Assembly (NCBI RefSeq): GCF_005876955.1
Contig: NZ_SSCL01000003.1
Coordinates: 1 to 64,000 of the forward strand
Length of the DNA stretch: 64,000 nucleotides
Source: Sinomonas gamaensis
Lineage (GTDB): Bacteria > Actinomycetota > Actinomycetes > Actinomycetales > Micrococcaceae
Reading direction: 5' to 3'
This document shows, in pieces, positions 8,246 to 14,689 of the stretch; position 1 is the first letter of the stretch, and every line of letters starts with the position of its first letter. The notes below the pieces were generated by a model. It was given only the letters and a program-made list of their open reading frames with translations. It was not told the DNA's origin and ran no database searches. Both the position numbers and the translations under genes were made by a program.

Positions 8246-8281
8246 GGGCGGCCCGGCCCCTACCCAAGGGGCGGGCCGCCC
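8246..8281 (-). terminator. Strong hairpin between the secreted protein and the signal peptidase
   Basis: An inverted repeat with arms at about 8246-8261 and 8266-8281 (GGGCGGCCCG with CGGGCCGCCC as the outer stem, one mismatch or bulge further in) and a 4-nt loop. It lies just after the stop of the secreted-protein gene and before the signal peptidase ribosome binding site. There is no U tract, so it could give partial termination or protect the upstream transcript, making substrate mRNA exceed peptidase mRNA. Confidence 0.6.
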
Positions 8282-8292
8282 ATGGGCCGGGA

Positions 8293-8673
8293 CTAGCTGA
8301 CGGTGATGTCGATGCTGGTCAGGCCGGTGTAGCCGCCGGTTCCGGTGAAGGTGCAGGTGGAGGCGTTGCTGGCCACAGCAGTGCAGGTGAAGCTTCCGGT
8401 GCCGCCGGAGGGGGTCACGGCGACGGTGCGGCCGTCGGCGGTGTTGGCGAAGGTCAGGTTGATCGTGTTGACCTCGGTGTTCGCGGGGGCGTCGGCGAAC
8501 GCGTAGCTCACCCCGGCCAGGGTCGCGCCGGTGACGGTCTGGCCCACCGTGCCGCCGAGGAACTGGGTGGCGGGAGCGGTGTTGGCCAGGCCAGTGCCGG
8601 TGAACGCGGTGCCGCTGGCGAGGGCGGCGGCACCGAGGCCGACGGCGAGCATGATCTTCTGAGACTTGCGCAT
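8293..8673 (-). CDS. Secreted protein with SipW-dependent-type signal peptide
   Basis: 126 residues from the ATG at 8673 (MRKSQKIMLAVGLGAAALAS), with a GAAAGAG ribosome binding site; the frame runs further upstream but without a start of quality. The first 30 or so residues are a signal peptide of the TasA/CalY-like class, followed by FTGTGLANTAPATQ, which resembles the cleavage region of SipW substrates. The mature part is Thr/Gly/Ser-rich and likely a beta-sandwich. It includes two Cys within SFTCTAVASNASTCTFTG that could form a disulfide. By analogy it may be a surface or matrix protein processed by the adjacent Ser/His signal peptidase; fibre formation is not shown by the sequence. Confidence 0.75.
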   Translation of the reverse strand: MRKSQKIMLAVGLGAAALASGTAFTGTGLANTAPATQFLGGTVGQTVTGATLAGVSYAFADAPANTEVNTINLTFANTADGRTVAVTPSGGTGSFTCTAVASNASTCTFTGTGGYTGLTSIDITVS

Positions 8674-9163
8674 AGGTGCTTGTTTCTCTTTCGGGTCGTC
8701 CGGGCATGGTCGTGCCCGGGCAGGGTGGTGCCAGGTGTGCTGGCTCATTAGGTGTCGTCGGGCGCTGGCCTGCGGATGTGTGTAAGAGAGAAGGTCCCCC
8801 CGAACCTTGGCCGCGTCCCTGAGCCCGCCCATCTGCTGGAGCGTCGACTGGGGTGCGATCCCGACACTTCAAAAGTAGGCGCCAGATATGGCGCGAGGCC
8901 CCGATTTCGGCCTTTGCTGCGGAAAGCCTTGCCCAGAACGTAGGATCAGGCGCTGCTTGGTCCGCGGCGCGTTTTTCTTGCGTTTGCCGAGGGGCATGCA
9001 GCCCCGTCCCGGGGCCTGAGCGGGTGCGGGCTCGCCACTGGGGGTTGGGCCCCGCTACTTGCCCGGCGCCCAGGCGAGCCCGCACCAGTCACATTCTCAG
9101 CGCAGCACTTCCGCCAGTCTCAGGACCAAAGGCTCTTGATCTGGGCGGCTCCGCTCCGTGCGG
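8674..9163. other. Gap of about 490 bp with one large inverted repeat
   Basis: No supportable gene. It separates the secretion cassette from the recombinase pair, all on the minus strand, so it should contain the promoter of the secreted protein gene. The only notable structure is the inverted repeat at 9024-9085. Confidence 0.45.
9024..9085. repeat. 13-bp perfect inverted repeat
   Basis: GTGCGGGCTCGCC at 9024-9036 and its exact complement GGCGAGCCCGCAC at 9073-9085, with a 36-bp GC-rich spacer. It lies about 80 bp beyond the 3' end of the recombinase gene pair. It could be a terminator for that pair or a protein-binding site. Confidence 0.6.
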
Positions 9164-9574
9164 CTATGGAATCTCGAAATCCATGATCGGGGTGAATCGC
9201 ACGCCCCTCTCAGGCTTGCCGAGGTGCCCGCCGCCGAGCCCGAGCGTCACGGTGCCCGGAGCAGGCCGGACGAAGGCCGTCGACCAGCTGCCGAACCGCT
9301 CTCCCCCGCCGCCGCTCCCTTGAATCATCCGGGCGAAGGACCCGTCCGACAGTTGCAGGGCTGGACGGTCGTGGATCCCTCGGAGCTGGACGTCAATCAG
9401 CGCAATGTTGACCCTGACGAAGACGTCCCAGAGCTCGTAGCTGGGCACGTAGCCGTGCACGATGACGCCCTCGGGGACGGCGACCCGGAACTCGTGCCGC
9501 TCGGGCAGGAGCACCTGCTCGAGCGCCGGCGCCGGCTTGTCCCGCCAATGCCAGATGTGCCTTCCCTCGGACAT
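9164..9574 (-). CDS. Hypothetical protein downstream of the recombinase
   Basis: 136 residues; the ATG at 9574 has a GGGAAGAG ribosome binding site. The sequence (WHWRDKPAPALEQVLLPERH, VHGYVPSYELWDVFVRVNIA, RGIHDRPALQLSDGSFARM) has normal globular composition with many Trp and Tyr and no membrane segment. It starts 15 bp after the recombinase stop codon, so the two are probably cotranscribed. No family is recognised, and whether it acts with the recombinase is unknown. Confidence 0.6.
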   Translation of the reverse strand: MSEGRHIWHWRDKPAPALEQVLLPERHEFRVAVPEGVIVHGYVPSYELWDVFVRVNIALIDVQLRGIHDRPALQLSDGSFARMIQGSGGGGERFGSWSTAFVRPAPGTVTLGLGGGHLGKPERGVRFTPIMDFEIP

Positions 9575-9589
9575 GCGGATGTCTCTTCC

Positions 9590-10258
9590 CTATGGCCTGG
9601 GTGCGAGGGCCTTGGGCTGACCGTAGCGGGACCGGCCACGCGACGCCCGGGTGACAGCAGCCCCTTCGGCAGCAGGGGGCTCGGTCCCGTACTGCTTGAG
9701 GTACCTGTACAGGGTGGCTCGCGACCAGCCCACCGCTTCGGCCGCCTCCGCGGCGCTGAGCCCCTCCTCCGAGATGAGGCGCCGGGCCACCCTGACCTTG
9801 GTCTCGACGGTCTCCAGCTTGGGCGGCTGCTTGCCGAACTTCACCCCCCGCTCCCTCGCGGCCATCACGCCGGCCCGGACGCGCTCGTTGATGAGCTCGC
9901 GCTCGTACTCGGCCAGGGATGCGAAGAGGGCCAACTGGAGGCGGCCGTGCGGGGTGGAGGGGTCGACGCCGTCCATGATCGAGTAGAGGCTGATCCCCTG
10001 GCCCTGGATCTCGTTGACAGTGTTGACGACGTCCACCAGGGAACGCCCTAGGCGATCGATGCGCCAGACGAAGATCTCGTCGCCCTCGCGTGCGTACCTG
10101 AGCAGCTCGGCCATGGCCGGCCGCTCCCGTGCCGTCTTCGCCCCGGACATCTGGTCCACGAAGATCTTGTCCTCCGCCACCCCGGCTTCGATGAGCGCGG
10201 CGATCTGCATCGCCGCCTTCTGGTCCTGAGTCGACGTCCGTGCGTACCCCAGCCGCAT
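9590..10258 (-). CDS. Serine recombinase (resolvase/invertase family)
   Basis: 222 residues. The N-terminal catalytic domain begins MRLGYARTSTQDQ with the nucleophile Ser9 and includes the conserved block FVWRIDRLGRSL and the E-helix region FASLAEYERELINERVRAG. The C-terminal DNA-binding part has a helix-turn-helix (GLSAAEAAEAVGWSRATLYRYLK, about 168-190), followed by a short basic tail longer than in a typical resolvase. These enzymes make staggered double-strand cuts and exchange DNA at short sites for cointegrate resolution or inversion. The ATG follows GGAGGG at good spacing. Repeated GAGACA boxes lie directly upstream, where res-type sites usually lie. Confidence 0.92.
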   Translation of the reverse strand: MRLGYARTSTQDQKAAMQIAALIEAGVAEDKIFVDQMSGAKTARERPAMAELLRYAREGDEIFVWRIDRLGRSLVDVVNTVNEIQGQGISLYSIMDGVDPSTPHGRLQLALFASLAEYERELINERVRAGVMAARERGVKFGKQPPKLETVETKVRVARRLISEEGLSAAEAAEAVGWSRATLYRYLKQYGTEPPAAEGAAVTRASRGRSRYGQPKALAPRP

Positions 10259-10283
10259 GTGTTGCCCTCCGATCGCCTGCCGT

Positions 10284-10415
10284 CTCGTCTCATAAGCCCT
10301 TAAGGAGTCTCAAGACACTGCGGTGAGACAGGGTCTGCGAGACACATTAAGGCCATATACCGACAGGATTTCGGGGGTCTTGGGAAGTTCTCCCAGAACT
10401 AGAGCTCATGAGACA
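10284..10415. promoter_or_regulatory. Candidate recombination (res-like) and promoter region with GAGACA boxes
   Basis: The 26-157 bp upstream of the recombinase start hold repeats of GAGACA in both orientations: GTCTCGTCTCAT near 10282-10293, GAGTCTCAAGACAC near 10305-10318, TGAGACA at 10324-10330, CGAGACAC at 10338-10345 and TGAGACAC at 10409-10416. Serine resolvases bind several such subsites to form a synaptosome, and the site often overlaps the gene's own promoter. No crossover dinucleotide can be fixed from sequence alone. Confidence 0.4.
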
Positions 10416-10515
10416 CCCTGCGTGTTGCGGAGCAGGGTAGCCGGCATTGCCCAACGACGCGTTCAAGTCGTTGCAGAAGAGCGGTCTACGGTGTCCGCCG
10501 GGGTACGTTCGGCGG

Positions 10516-11298
10516 ATGACTCTTGAACGTTGGGAGCGTGTGTCCGAATGGCCCATGATCGGGGCGGCCCTGGTGTTCCTTGCTGCATACTCGTGGCAGG
10601 TCATCGCGAACGTCCCCGAGGGCGCGGGCGATCTGCCCGAGGACTTGATCTGGGTGACGTGGGGCGTGTTCATCATCGACTACGTCGTGAAGCTCTGGTT
10701 GGCGCCGAGCCGCGGACGATGGTTCCTCTGGCACCTGCACGAGCTCGTGATCCTCACCCTGCCCGCGCTGAGGCCGCTGCGGCTGCTTCGGCTCGTGACC
10801 GTCCTGAACGTTTTCCGCACTCGGGCGGGCGCTGCGCTGCGCGGGAGGCTCCTCGCTTACGTCGTGGGCTCCGCCACAATGCTGCTGTACTGCGGGGCCC
10901 TCGCGGTGCTGGACGCCGAGGAGAATACCGCGGGCGCGAATATCCGATCGTTTCCGGACGCCCTCTGGTGGGCGTTTACGACGGTGACGACCGTCGGGTA
11001 CGGAGACCGCTACCCCGTGACTGACGTCGGTCGGGCCGCAGCCATTGTCCTCATGCTCGCCGGGATCGCTGTGCTCGGCGTCGTGACCGCGTCCATCGCT
11101 TCGTGGCTCGTGGAGGCGGTCGCGAAGGAGACCGCCGAACGCACCGCCGAAGTCGTGGGGGAAGCGGTCGAGGCTGCGGACCTGCCGCTCGAACAGCAGA
11201 TGCGTGCCCTCGTCGCGGAGGTGGAGCGGCTCGGCGCGGCGATCGAGGCGAGGAACCGGACCAGCCCCGGAGACGCGGGAGGTCAGTCAGGCGGATGA
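10516..11298 (+). CDS. Voltage-gated-type potassium channel
   Basis: 260 residues from the ATG at 10516; an earlier in-frame start adds a basic, unlikely leader. Hydrophobic segments lie at about 14-31, 44-62, 76-84 and 113-132. An S4-like arginine series, RPLRLLRLVTVLNVFRTR, spans about 86-103. A pore helix leads into the K+ selectivity filter TTVTTVGYGDRYP (TVGYGD at 159-164), followed by S6 (about 172-198). The C-terminal 60 residues are acidic and helical (KETAERTAEVVGEAVEAADL), probably a coiled-coil assembly domain. It should tetramerise in the plasma membrane and conduct K+. A 110-bp gap separates it from the Thg1-like gene on the same strand. Confidence 0.92.
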   Translation: MTLERWERVSEWPMIGAALVFLAAYSWQVIANVPEGAGDLPEDLIWVTWGVFIIDYVVKLWLAPSRGRWFLWHLHELVILTLPALRPLRLLRLVTVLNVFRTRAGAALRGRLLAYVVGSATMLLYCGALAVLDAEENTAGANIRSFPDALWWAFTTVTTVGYGDRYPVTDVGRAAAIVLMLAGIAVLGVVTASIASWLVEAVAKETAERTAEVVGEAVEAADLPLEQQMRALVAEVERLGAAIEARNRTSPGDAGGQSGG

Positions 11299-11408
11299 CT
11301 GCCTGAAGCTTGAGGGGAACCGCCCGCTTATCCTCGGCATCCTCGCCTATTACTCGTCAGCCACGGAAGTGAACAGGGCCAGACAGGTGACCGCACAAAT
11401 GGCCTTCC

Positions 11409-12164
11409 ATGACCACCTCTGTCGGCACCGAGCCAGCCTCCGTCGTATTCAAGCGCCTCGAGCACGAGTACCGAGGCCGCCTGCCCCGCAACGGCTTCGC
11501 CGTGGTCAGGGTCGACGGGAAGGGTTTCTCGAAGTACACGCGCGGGCTGGAGCGGCCGTTTGATGCGAAGTTCTCCTCGGACATGCAGGCCACCGCGCTG
11601 TTCCTGGCCGAGCAGATCCAAGGGGCGGTGGCGGTGTACACGCAGTCCGATGAGATCAGCGTGGTGCTCTCCGATCTGTCCTCCCCTGAGGCCGAGTTCT
11701 GGTTCGGCGGGCAGGTTCAGAAGGTCGTCTCGGTCGCCGCGGCCCTGGCCACCGCCAAGTTCAACTCCCTGCGCCCCGAGTCCGGGCAACTCGCGGTCTT
11801 CGACGGGCGCACCCACCATCTCGCCGGGCACGACGCCGTGGCCGGCTACCTGCGGTGGCGGCAGGAGGACGCAATGAAGAACAGCGTCGGCATGCTCGCC
11901 TCCCACCACTTCTCCCACCGCCAGCTCCAAGGCGTCTCCGTGTCCGGTCGGAAGCAGCTGCTCCTCGAAGAACGCGGCGTGGACTGGAACGAGCTCCCCC
12001 AGCACCTGCGCCAGGGCACCCTCGTGAAGCGCGAGCTCCGCCAGCGGCAGGTCACCTACCGGCACAAGGGCACGGGAGTGGAACACTCGATCGATGTCGA
12101 GCGCCGCGAATGGACCGTGGCCCCGGCGCCCCTGTTCGAGGACTACTCCTCGCTAGGGCTCTGA
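11409..12164 (+). CDS. Thg1-like protein (tRNA-His guanylyltransferase family, 3'-5' polymerase)
   Basis: 251 residues. The N-terminal palm motif FAVVRVDGKGFSKYTRGLER (RVDGKGF at 34-40) and the second metal-binding motif YTQSDEISVV (Asp81, Glu82) are those of Thg1 and Thg1-like proteins. RWRQEDAMKNS (149-159) matches the bacterial branch, followed by a HHFSHRQLQG segment. Thg1 enzymes add nucleotides to a tRNA 5' end in the 3'-5' direction; bacterial members often repair truncated tRNAs. Bacteria normally encode the G-1 of tRNA-His, so repair is more likely than G-1 addition. No clear ribosome binding site precedes the ATG. Its last 22 bp overlap the 3' end of the opposing HTH gene. Confidence 0.85.
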   Translation: MTTSVGTEPASVVFKRLEHEYRGRLPRNGFAVVRVDGKGFSKYTRGLERPFDAKFSSDMQATALFLAEQIQGAVAVYTQSDEISVVLSDLSSPEAEFWFGGQVQKVVSVAAALATAKFNSLRPESGQLAVFDGRTHHLAGHDAVAGYLRWRQEDAMKNSVGMLASHHFSHRQLQGVSVSGRKQLLLEERGVDWNELPQHLRQGTLVKRELRQRQVTYRHKGTGVEHSIDVERREWTVAPAPLFEDYSSLGL

Positions 12165-13186
12165 TCGACGGAGTCAGCATTCCTGCCTGACGCCCTGTGG
12201 ATCGCTGCGAGCCGTTCCTCCTGAGTGAGAACTCCTGCGAACGGCCCCATCTGCCGAAGGTCGATGGCCCGCTCATCAGAATCGAGCATTCGTGCGATCA
12301 GCTTCGGGACGGGCCCGGCCACAAGGCGTTCCCATTCGTCGACCCACCCCTGGGCGTAGGGGCTGCGCGGTTGCTCGTTCATGCGCGCGATGTTCTCTCT
12401 GGCGATCGCCAGGATGGGGTTCGGGTCCCTGAGCAGTTTGTCAGCGACTGCACGGTGGAGCTCCCACGAGACCCGTTCCTCCCGTCTCTCGAGCGGGCGG
12501 CGGACGGCAAGCGCGGTCTGCACAAGGCCGCGGGCGGCGCCCTCTTCGCGACTTCCGGCATGTTCGGCGAGGTCGGCGGCTGCGGCCAACAGCGGCACGG
12601 TGCCATTGATCACTCGGAGCGATTCCGGGACTACACGCAGGATTACGTTGGCAGGGCTGTCTGGCCTCGGCTCGACGAGAAGGTAGTCGGCACGGATTGG
12701 TCCGGCGTCGTCGGAGGCGACGTAGGCTTCGAGTTCGTGGCCGGAGAGCAGCCCGGCAGCCGGGTGCGACACCCCCGACAGGGCTATCCGCCTGTCGGCG
12801 CGTAGGTCCGCGACGTCGGTCGGGTTCGCGTGGAGGCGGATCCTCACGGCGCGGTTCGGCAGCCATGCCTTCAGCAGTGGCACTGGGTCGTCTGCCTCGC
12901 ACAGCCGCTGGAGGCGGGCCTTGAGCCGATACCTCTCGGCCGGTGTCGGGGCGAAGCCTGCCTGTGCGAGCCGTGGTGGCTCGGCGGCGAGGATAAGGGA
13001 CCAGCATGATCGTGCGGACAGGGGTCTGATGCCGAGACGAGGCGAGGACATCTTGCCTTCGTCGAGCTCGACGAGCCAGCGGCCGCCGACCTTTTGTCCG
13101 TCGAGTCTGCCGCTCTCGAGCATCGCGCGCACGCGCCGCTCTGTCACGCCAAGGCGAGCGGCTGCGTCGACCACACTGAGCGGCAT
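12143..13186 (-). CDS. HTH-domain protein, function unknown
   Basis: 347 residues. The N-terminus is a MerR/excisionase-like winged HTH (LSVVDAAARLGVTERRVRAM, then GRLDGQKVGGRWLVELDEGK, about 2-46). A central region (about 55-200) has NRAVRIRLHANPTDVADLRA, and the C-terminal helical part ends with IDLRQMGPFAGVLTQEERLA. I recall similar DNA-binding proteins next to partners in actinobacterial toxin-antitoxin-like loci but cannot name the family. It starts 32 bp after csrA on the same strand, so it is probably in the csrA operon. It is convergent with, and overlaps by 22 bp, the Thg1-like gene. Confidence 0.7.
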   Translation of the reverse strand: MPLSVVDAAARLGVTERRVRAMLESGRLDGQKVGGRWLVELDEGKMSSPRLGIRPLSARSCWSLILAAEPPRLAQAGFAPTPAERYRLKARLQRLCEADDPVPLLKAWLPNRAVRIRLHANPTDVADLRADRRIALSGVSHPAAGLLSGHELEAYVASDDAGPIRADYLLVEPRPDSPANVILRVVPESLRVINGTVPLLAAAADLAEHAGSREEGAARGLVQTALAVRRPLERREERVSWELHRAVADKLLRDPNPILAIARENIARMNEQPRSPYAQGWVDEWERLVAGPVPKLIARMLDSDERAIDLRQMGPFAGVLTQEERLAAIHRASGRNADSVDQSPSEE

Positions 13187-13218
13187 GCCTTCAGTATTCC
13201 GCTTCCGGTATAGCTATG

Positions 13219-13437
13219 TCACGGAATTTCGAGTCCATTGAGCAGGTCATCGACGGTCGCCTCAGCGGCAGCGCGGTTGGCGTCCGAGACCGCGGCGAAG
13301 ATCTCCTCGCGCTTGATCGTCACGTCCCGCGGGGCGTCGATGCCGATGCGGATGCCTGCTTCGCCCTTGTCCTCGAGGACGGTGATGACGATGTCGTTGC
13401 CGATCATGATCTTCTGGCCGAGTTTGCGGGTAAGCAA
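13219..13437 (-). CDS. csrA: Carbon storage regulator CsrA
   Basis: 72 residues, a full-length homodimeric RNA-binding protein that controls translation at GGA motifs. LTRKLGQKIMIGNDIVITVL and RIGIDAPRDVTIKREEIF match the family, including the C-terminal Arg of the RNA-binding surface in KREEI. The frame begins at a TTG (13437) giving MLTRKLGQ, behind a GAGGGGG ribosome binding site; no ATG is available nearby. In most CsrA-bearing Gram-positives it is linked to flagellar genes and the antagonist fliW, neither of which is present here. The 5' leader forms a hairpin over the ribosome binding site with GGA in its loop, so autoregulation is likely. Confidence 0.88.
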   Translation of the reverse strand: MLTRKLGQKIMIGNDIVITVLEDKGEAGIRIGIDAPRDVTIKREEIFAAVSDANRAAAEATVDDLLNGLEIP

Positions 13438-13474
13438 AGGCCCCCTCGCAGATCCGCGAGGATTGAGAGGGGGC
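13438..13474 (-). promoter_or_regulatory. csrA leader: GGA-loop hairpin sequestering the ribosome binding site
   Basis: On the minus-strand mRNA, CCUCGC-GGAUCU-GCGAGG (13461 down to 13444) forms a perfect 6-bp stem with a hexaloop starting GGA, the core of CsrA sites. The 3' arm is part of the ribosome binding site GCGAGGGGG, six nt before the UUG start. A competing 8-bp stem, GCCCCCUC (13474-13467) with GAGGGGGC (13447-13440), uses the same ribosome binding site. The two structures are mutually exclusive and both hide the site. Confidence 0.65.
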
Positions 13475-13482
13475 GCCGCCTG

Positions 13483-13566
13483 CTACCGGTGGAGGCCGTT
13501 CCAGATTCCGGCGAGGAGCAGACCGATGTTCAGGAGTTTCTCTACGACCGCAAGATAGCGGAGCAT
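13483..13566 (-). CDS. 27-residue peptide in the csrA leader
   Basis: ATG at 13566, TAG ending at 13483, with GGGAGAG about 5 nt upstream of the ATG. The product is MLRYLAVVEKLLNIGLLLAG followed by IWNGLHR: a hydrophobic helix with positively charged ends. It stops just before the csrA hairpins, so ribosomes finishing it would reach the leader structure. It could be a leader peptide, a small membrane peptide or chance; the ribosome binding site and composition favour it being translated. Confidence 0.5.
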   Translation of the reverse strand: MLRYLAVVEKLLNIGLLLAGIWNGLHR

Positions 13567-14044
13567 GAGGACTCTCCCTTCCCCGTGGCGATCCACGGCT
13601 CGGCAGATTTCCGCTACGCTGGGTCTTGTAGTCGAATCCGGCAGCGCGTCGGTTCTGCATCTTTTTTTGATGGCACCAGGGGCCCGTTGGCGCGGGCCCC
13701 TTGGTGTATCTCAAACTCTAGCAATCTGGATCGATACCGAAGGGACACTCCCTGCATCCTTGTCCCACATCTGACCGCAGAAGCCGCCAGATTCCGCCCC
13801 GGAAATCCTTGGGACTCCGGTTGTTCTTGGTGTGAATATCCCTGTGGGTACTGGAATTCACAGAATGATCCACTGGGTTATCCACAGCCCAAGCCCGAGA
13901 GTGGACCCAGGATGCGGCTCCATCGTTGATGAGGTCCGTGAGCTAGTCGACGTGCTTCTCGACATACCTCAGTAGACCTCTCCCGCCGACTTGTTAGGCG
14001 ACGCTGAAGTTGCCGGCCAGCGTCACGGGCAGCTCCGCGGGAGC
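13567..14044. other. Gap of about 480 bp upstream of the csrA operon
   Basis: No gene supportable. Contains the inverted repeat at 13674-13706, a T-rich stretch just before it, and a single DnaA-box-like TTATCCACA at 13878-13886. It should contain the promoter of the csrA operon. Confidence 0.4.
13674..13706. repeat. Near-perfect inverted repeat (hairpin)
   Basis: CACCAGGGGCCCG (13674-13686) pairs with CGGGCCCCTTGGTG (13693-13706) around a 6-nt loop, with one extra base in the right arm. A run of seven T lies on its 5' side on the plus strand. Neither strand has a U tract after the stem, so it is not a standard intrinsic terminator. Confidence 0.55.
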
Positions 14045-14245
14045 TCACTCCACCCGGTACCAGACCACATGTTGGCCGGAGGCGAACTGGCCAGGCTCGA
14101 CGAGGATCCCGGCCTTGCCGTCGAAGATGTAGGCGGCGAACCAGCCCGCCTCCGTCGGCCGGGTCGTCTGGTCCGTGACGCAGTACTCGATCTGGGACGC
14201 GGCCTCCAGCGCCGCACTCTCGGCGTAGATCTGAACGTGGAGCAA
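14045..14245 (-). CDS. Hypothetical protein (66 aa)
   Basis: 66 residues, apparently from a TTG start. The sequence (VQIYAESAALEAASQIEYCV, TEAGWFAAYIFDGKAGILVE, GQHVVWYRVE) has a plausible small alpha/beta composition. No ribosome binding site of quality is seen and the family is unknown. It stands alone between longer non-coding stretches and could be the remnant of a larger gene. Confidence 0.4.
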   Translation of the reverse strand: MLHVQIYAESAALEAASQIEYCVTDQTTRPTEAGWFAAYIFDGKAGILVEPGQFASGQHVVWYRVE

Positions 14246-14494
14246 CTAGCGGCTCTCATGCTGAATCGTTGCAGGCAACTGTTGCCTACCATCGGGCGGT
14301 CGGGACCCTTCGACGGTCGGCGCTGATCTCGACTCGCCATTTAGAGCCGAATTCTCGCCGAGTCCTCGTCCCTGGGGAAGCGCCGGCACTGTCGAGTCAG
14401 CGGTGGTTGCGGTGACGCTGGCCCAGAGACCGGATGTATTCCCAGGCACCGGATTTGCCGTTTGCCATACCAGTTCGACGGGAAGGGATCCGGC

Positions 14495-14689
14495 ATGGCT
14501 GAACTCAACGTGTACCAGCGTCCCGACCACAACTGGGGATGGCGCCTCATCTCCGACAACGGCCACGTCATCGCCACCGACGGCGGTCAAGGCTACGAGC
14601 ACGAGTCCATGGCCGAGAAGATGGGCCAACAGGTGATCGCCGGCCACTACAAGGACGCGAAGCACACCACGAAGAGCCTGAAAGACTGA
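14495..14689 (+). CDS. DUF1508/YegP-like small protein
   Basis: 64 residues from the ATG at 14495, behind GGGAAGG. LNVYQRPDHNWGWRLISDNG, then HVIATDGGQGYEHESMAEKM, follows the YegP/DUF1508 unit: a residue pattern of W-R-L-x-x-x-NG-x-(V/I)-(I/L)-A and a conserved Gly-Tyr before a helix. One unit is present, as in the short members. The fold is a small beta-beta-alpha domain of unknown function, often found in tandem. It has no evident operon partner. Confidence 0.7.
   Translation: MAELNVYQRPDHNWGWRLISDNGHVIATDGGQGYEHESMAEKMGQQVIAGHYKDAKHTTKSLKD

Noticed and set aside
6781-8751. A 656-codon open frame antisense to the signal peptidase fusion
   Set aside because: Gly/Val-rich composition, no ribosome binding site, and it shadows a gene with clear domains on the other strand.
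13621-13660. TCGAATCC-containing stretch as a possible tRNA T-arm
   Set aside because: No matching acceptor stem, D-arm or anticodon arm could be assembled around it.
13878-13886. DnaA-box-like TTATCCACA (another near 40273)
   Set aside because: Single isolated copies at each place, no cluster, no AT-rich unwinding element and no dnaA/dnaN gene nearby, so not an origin.
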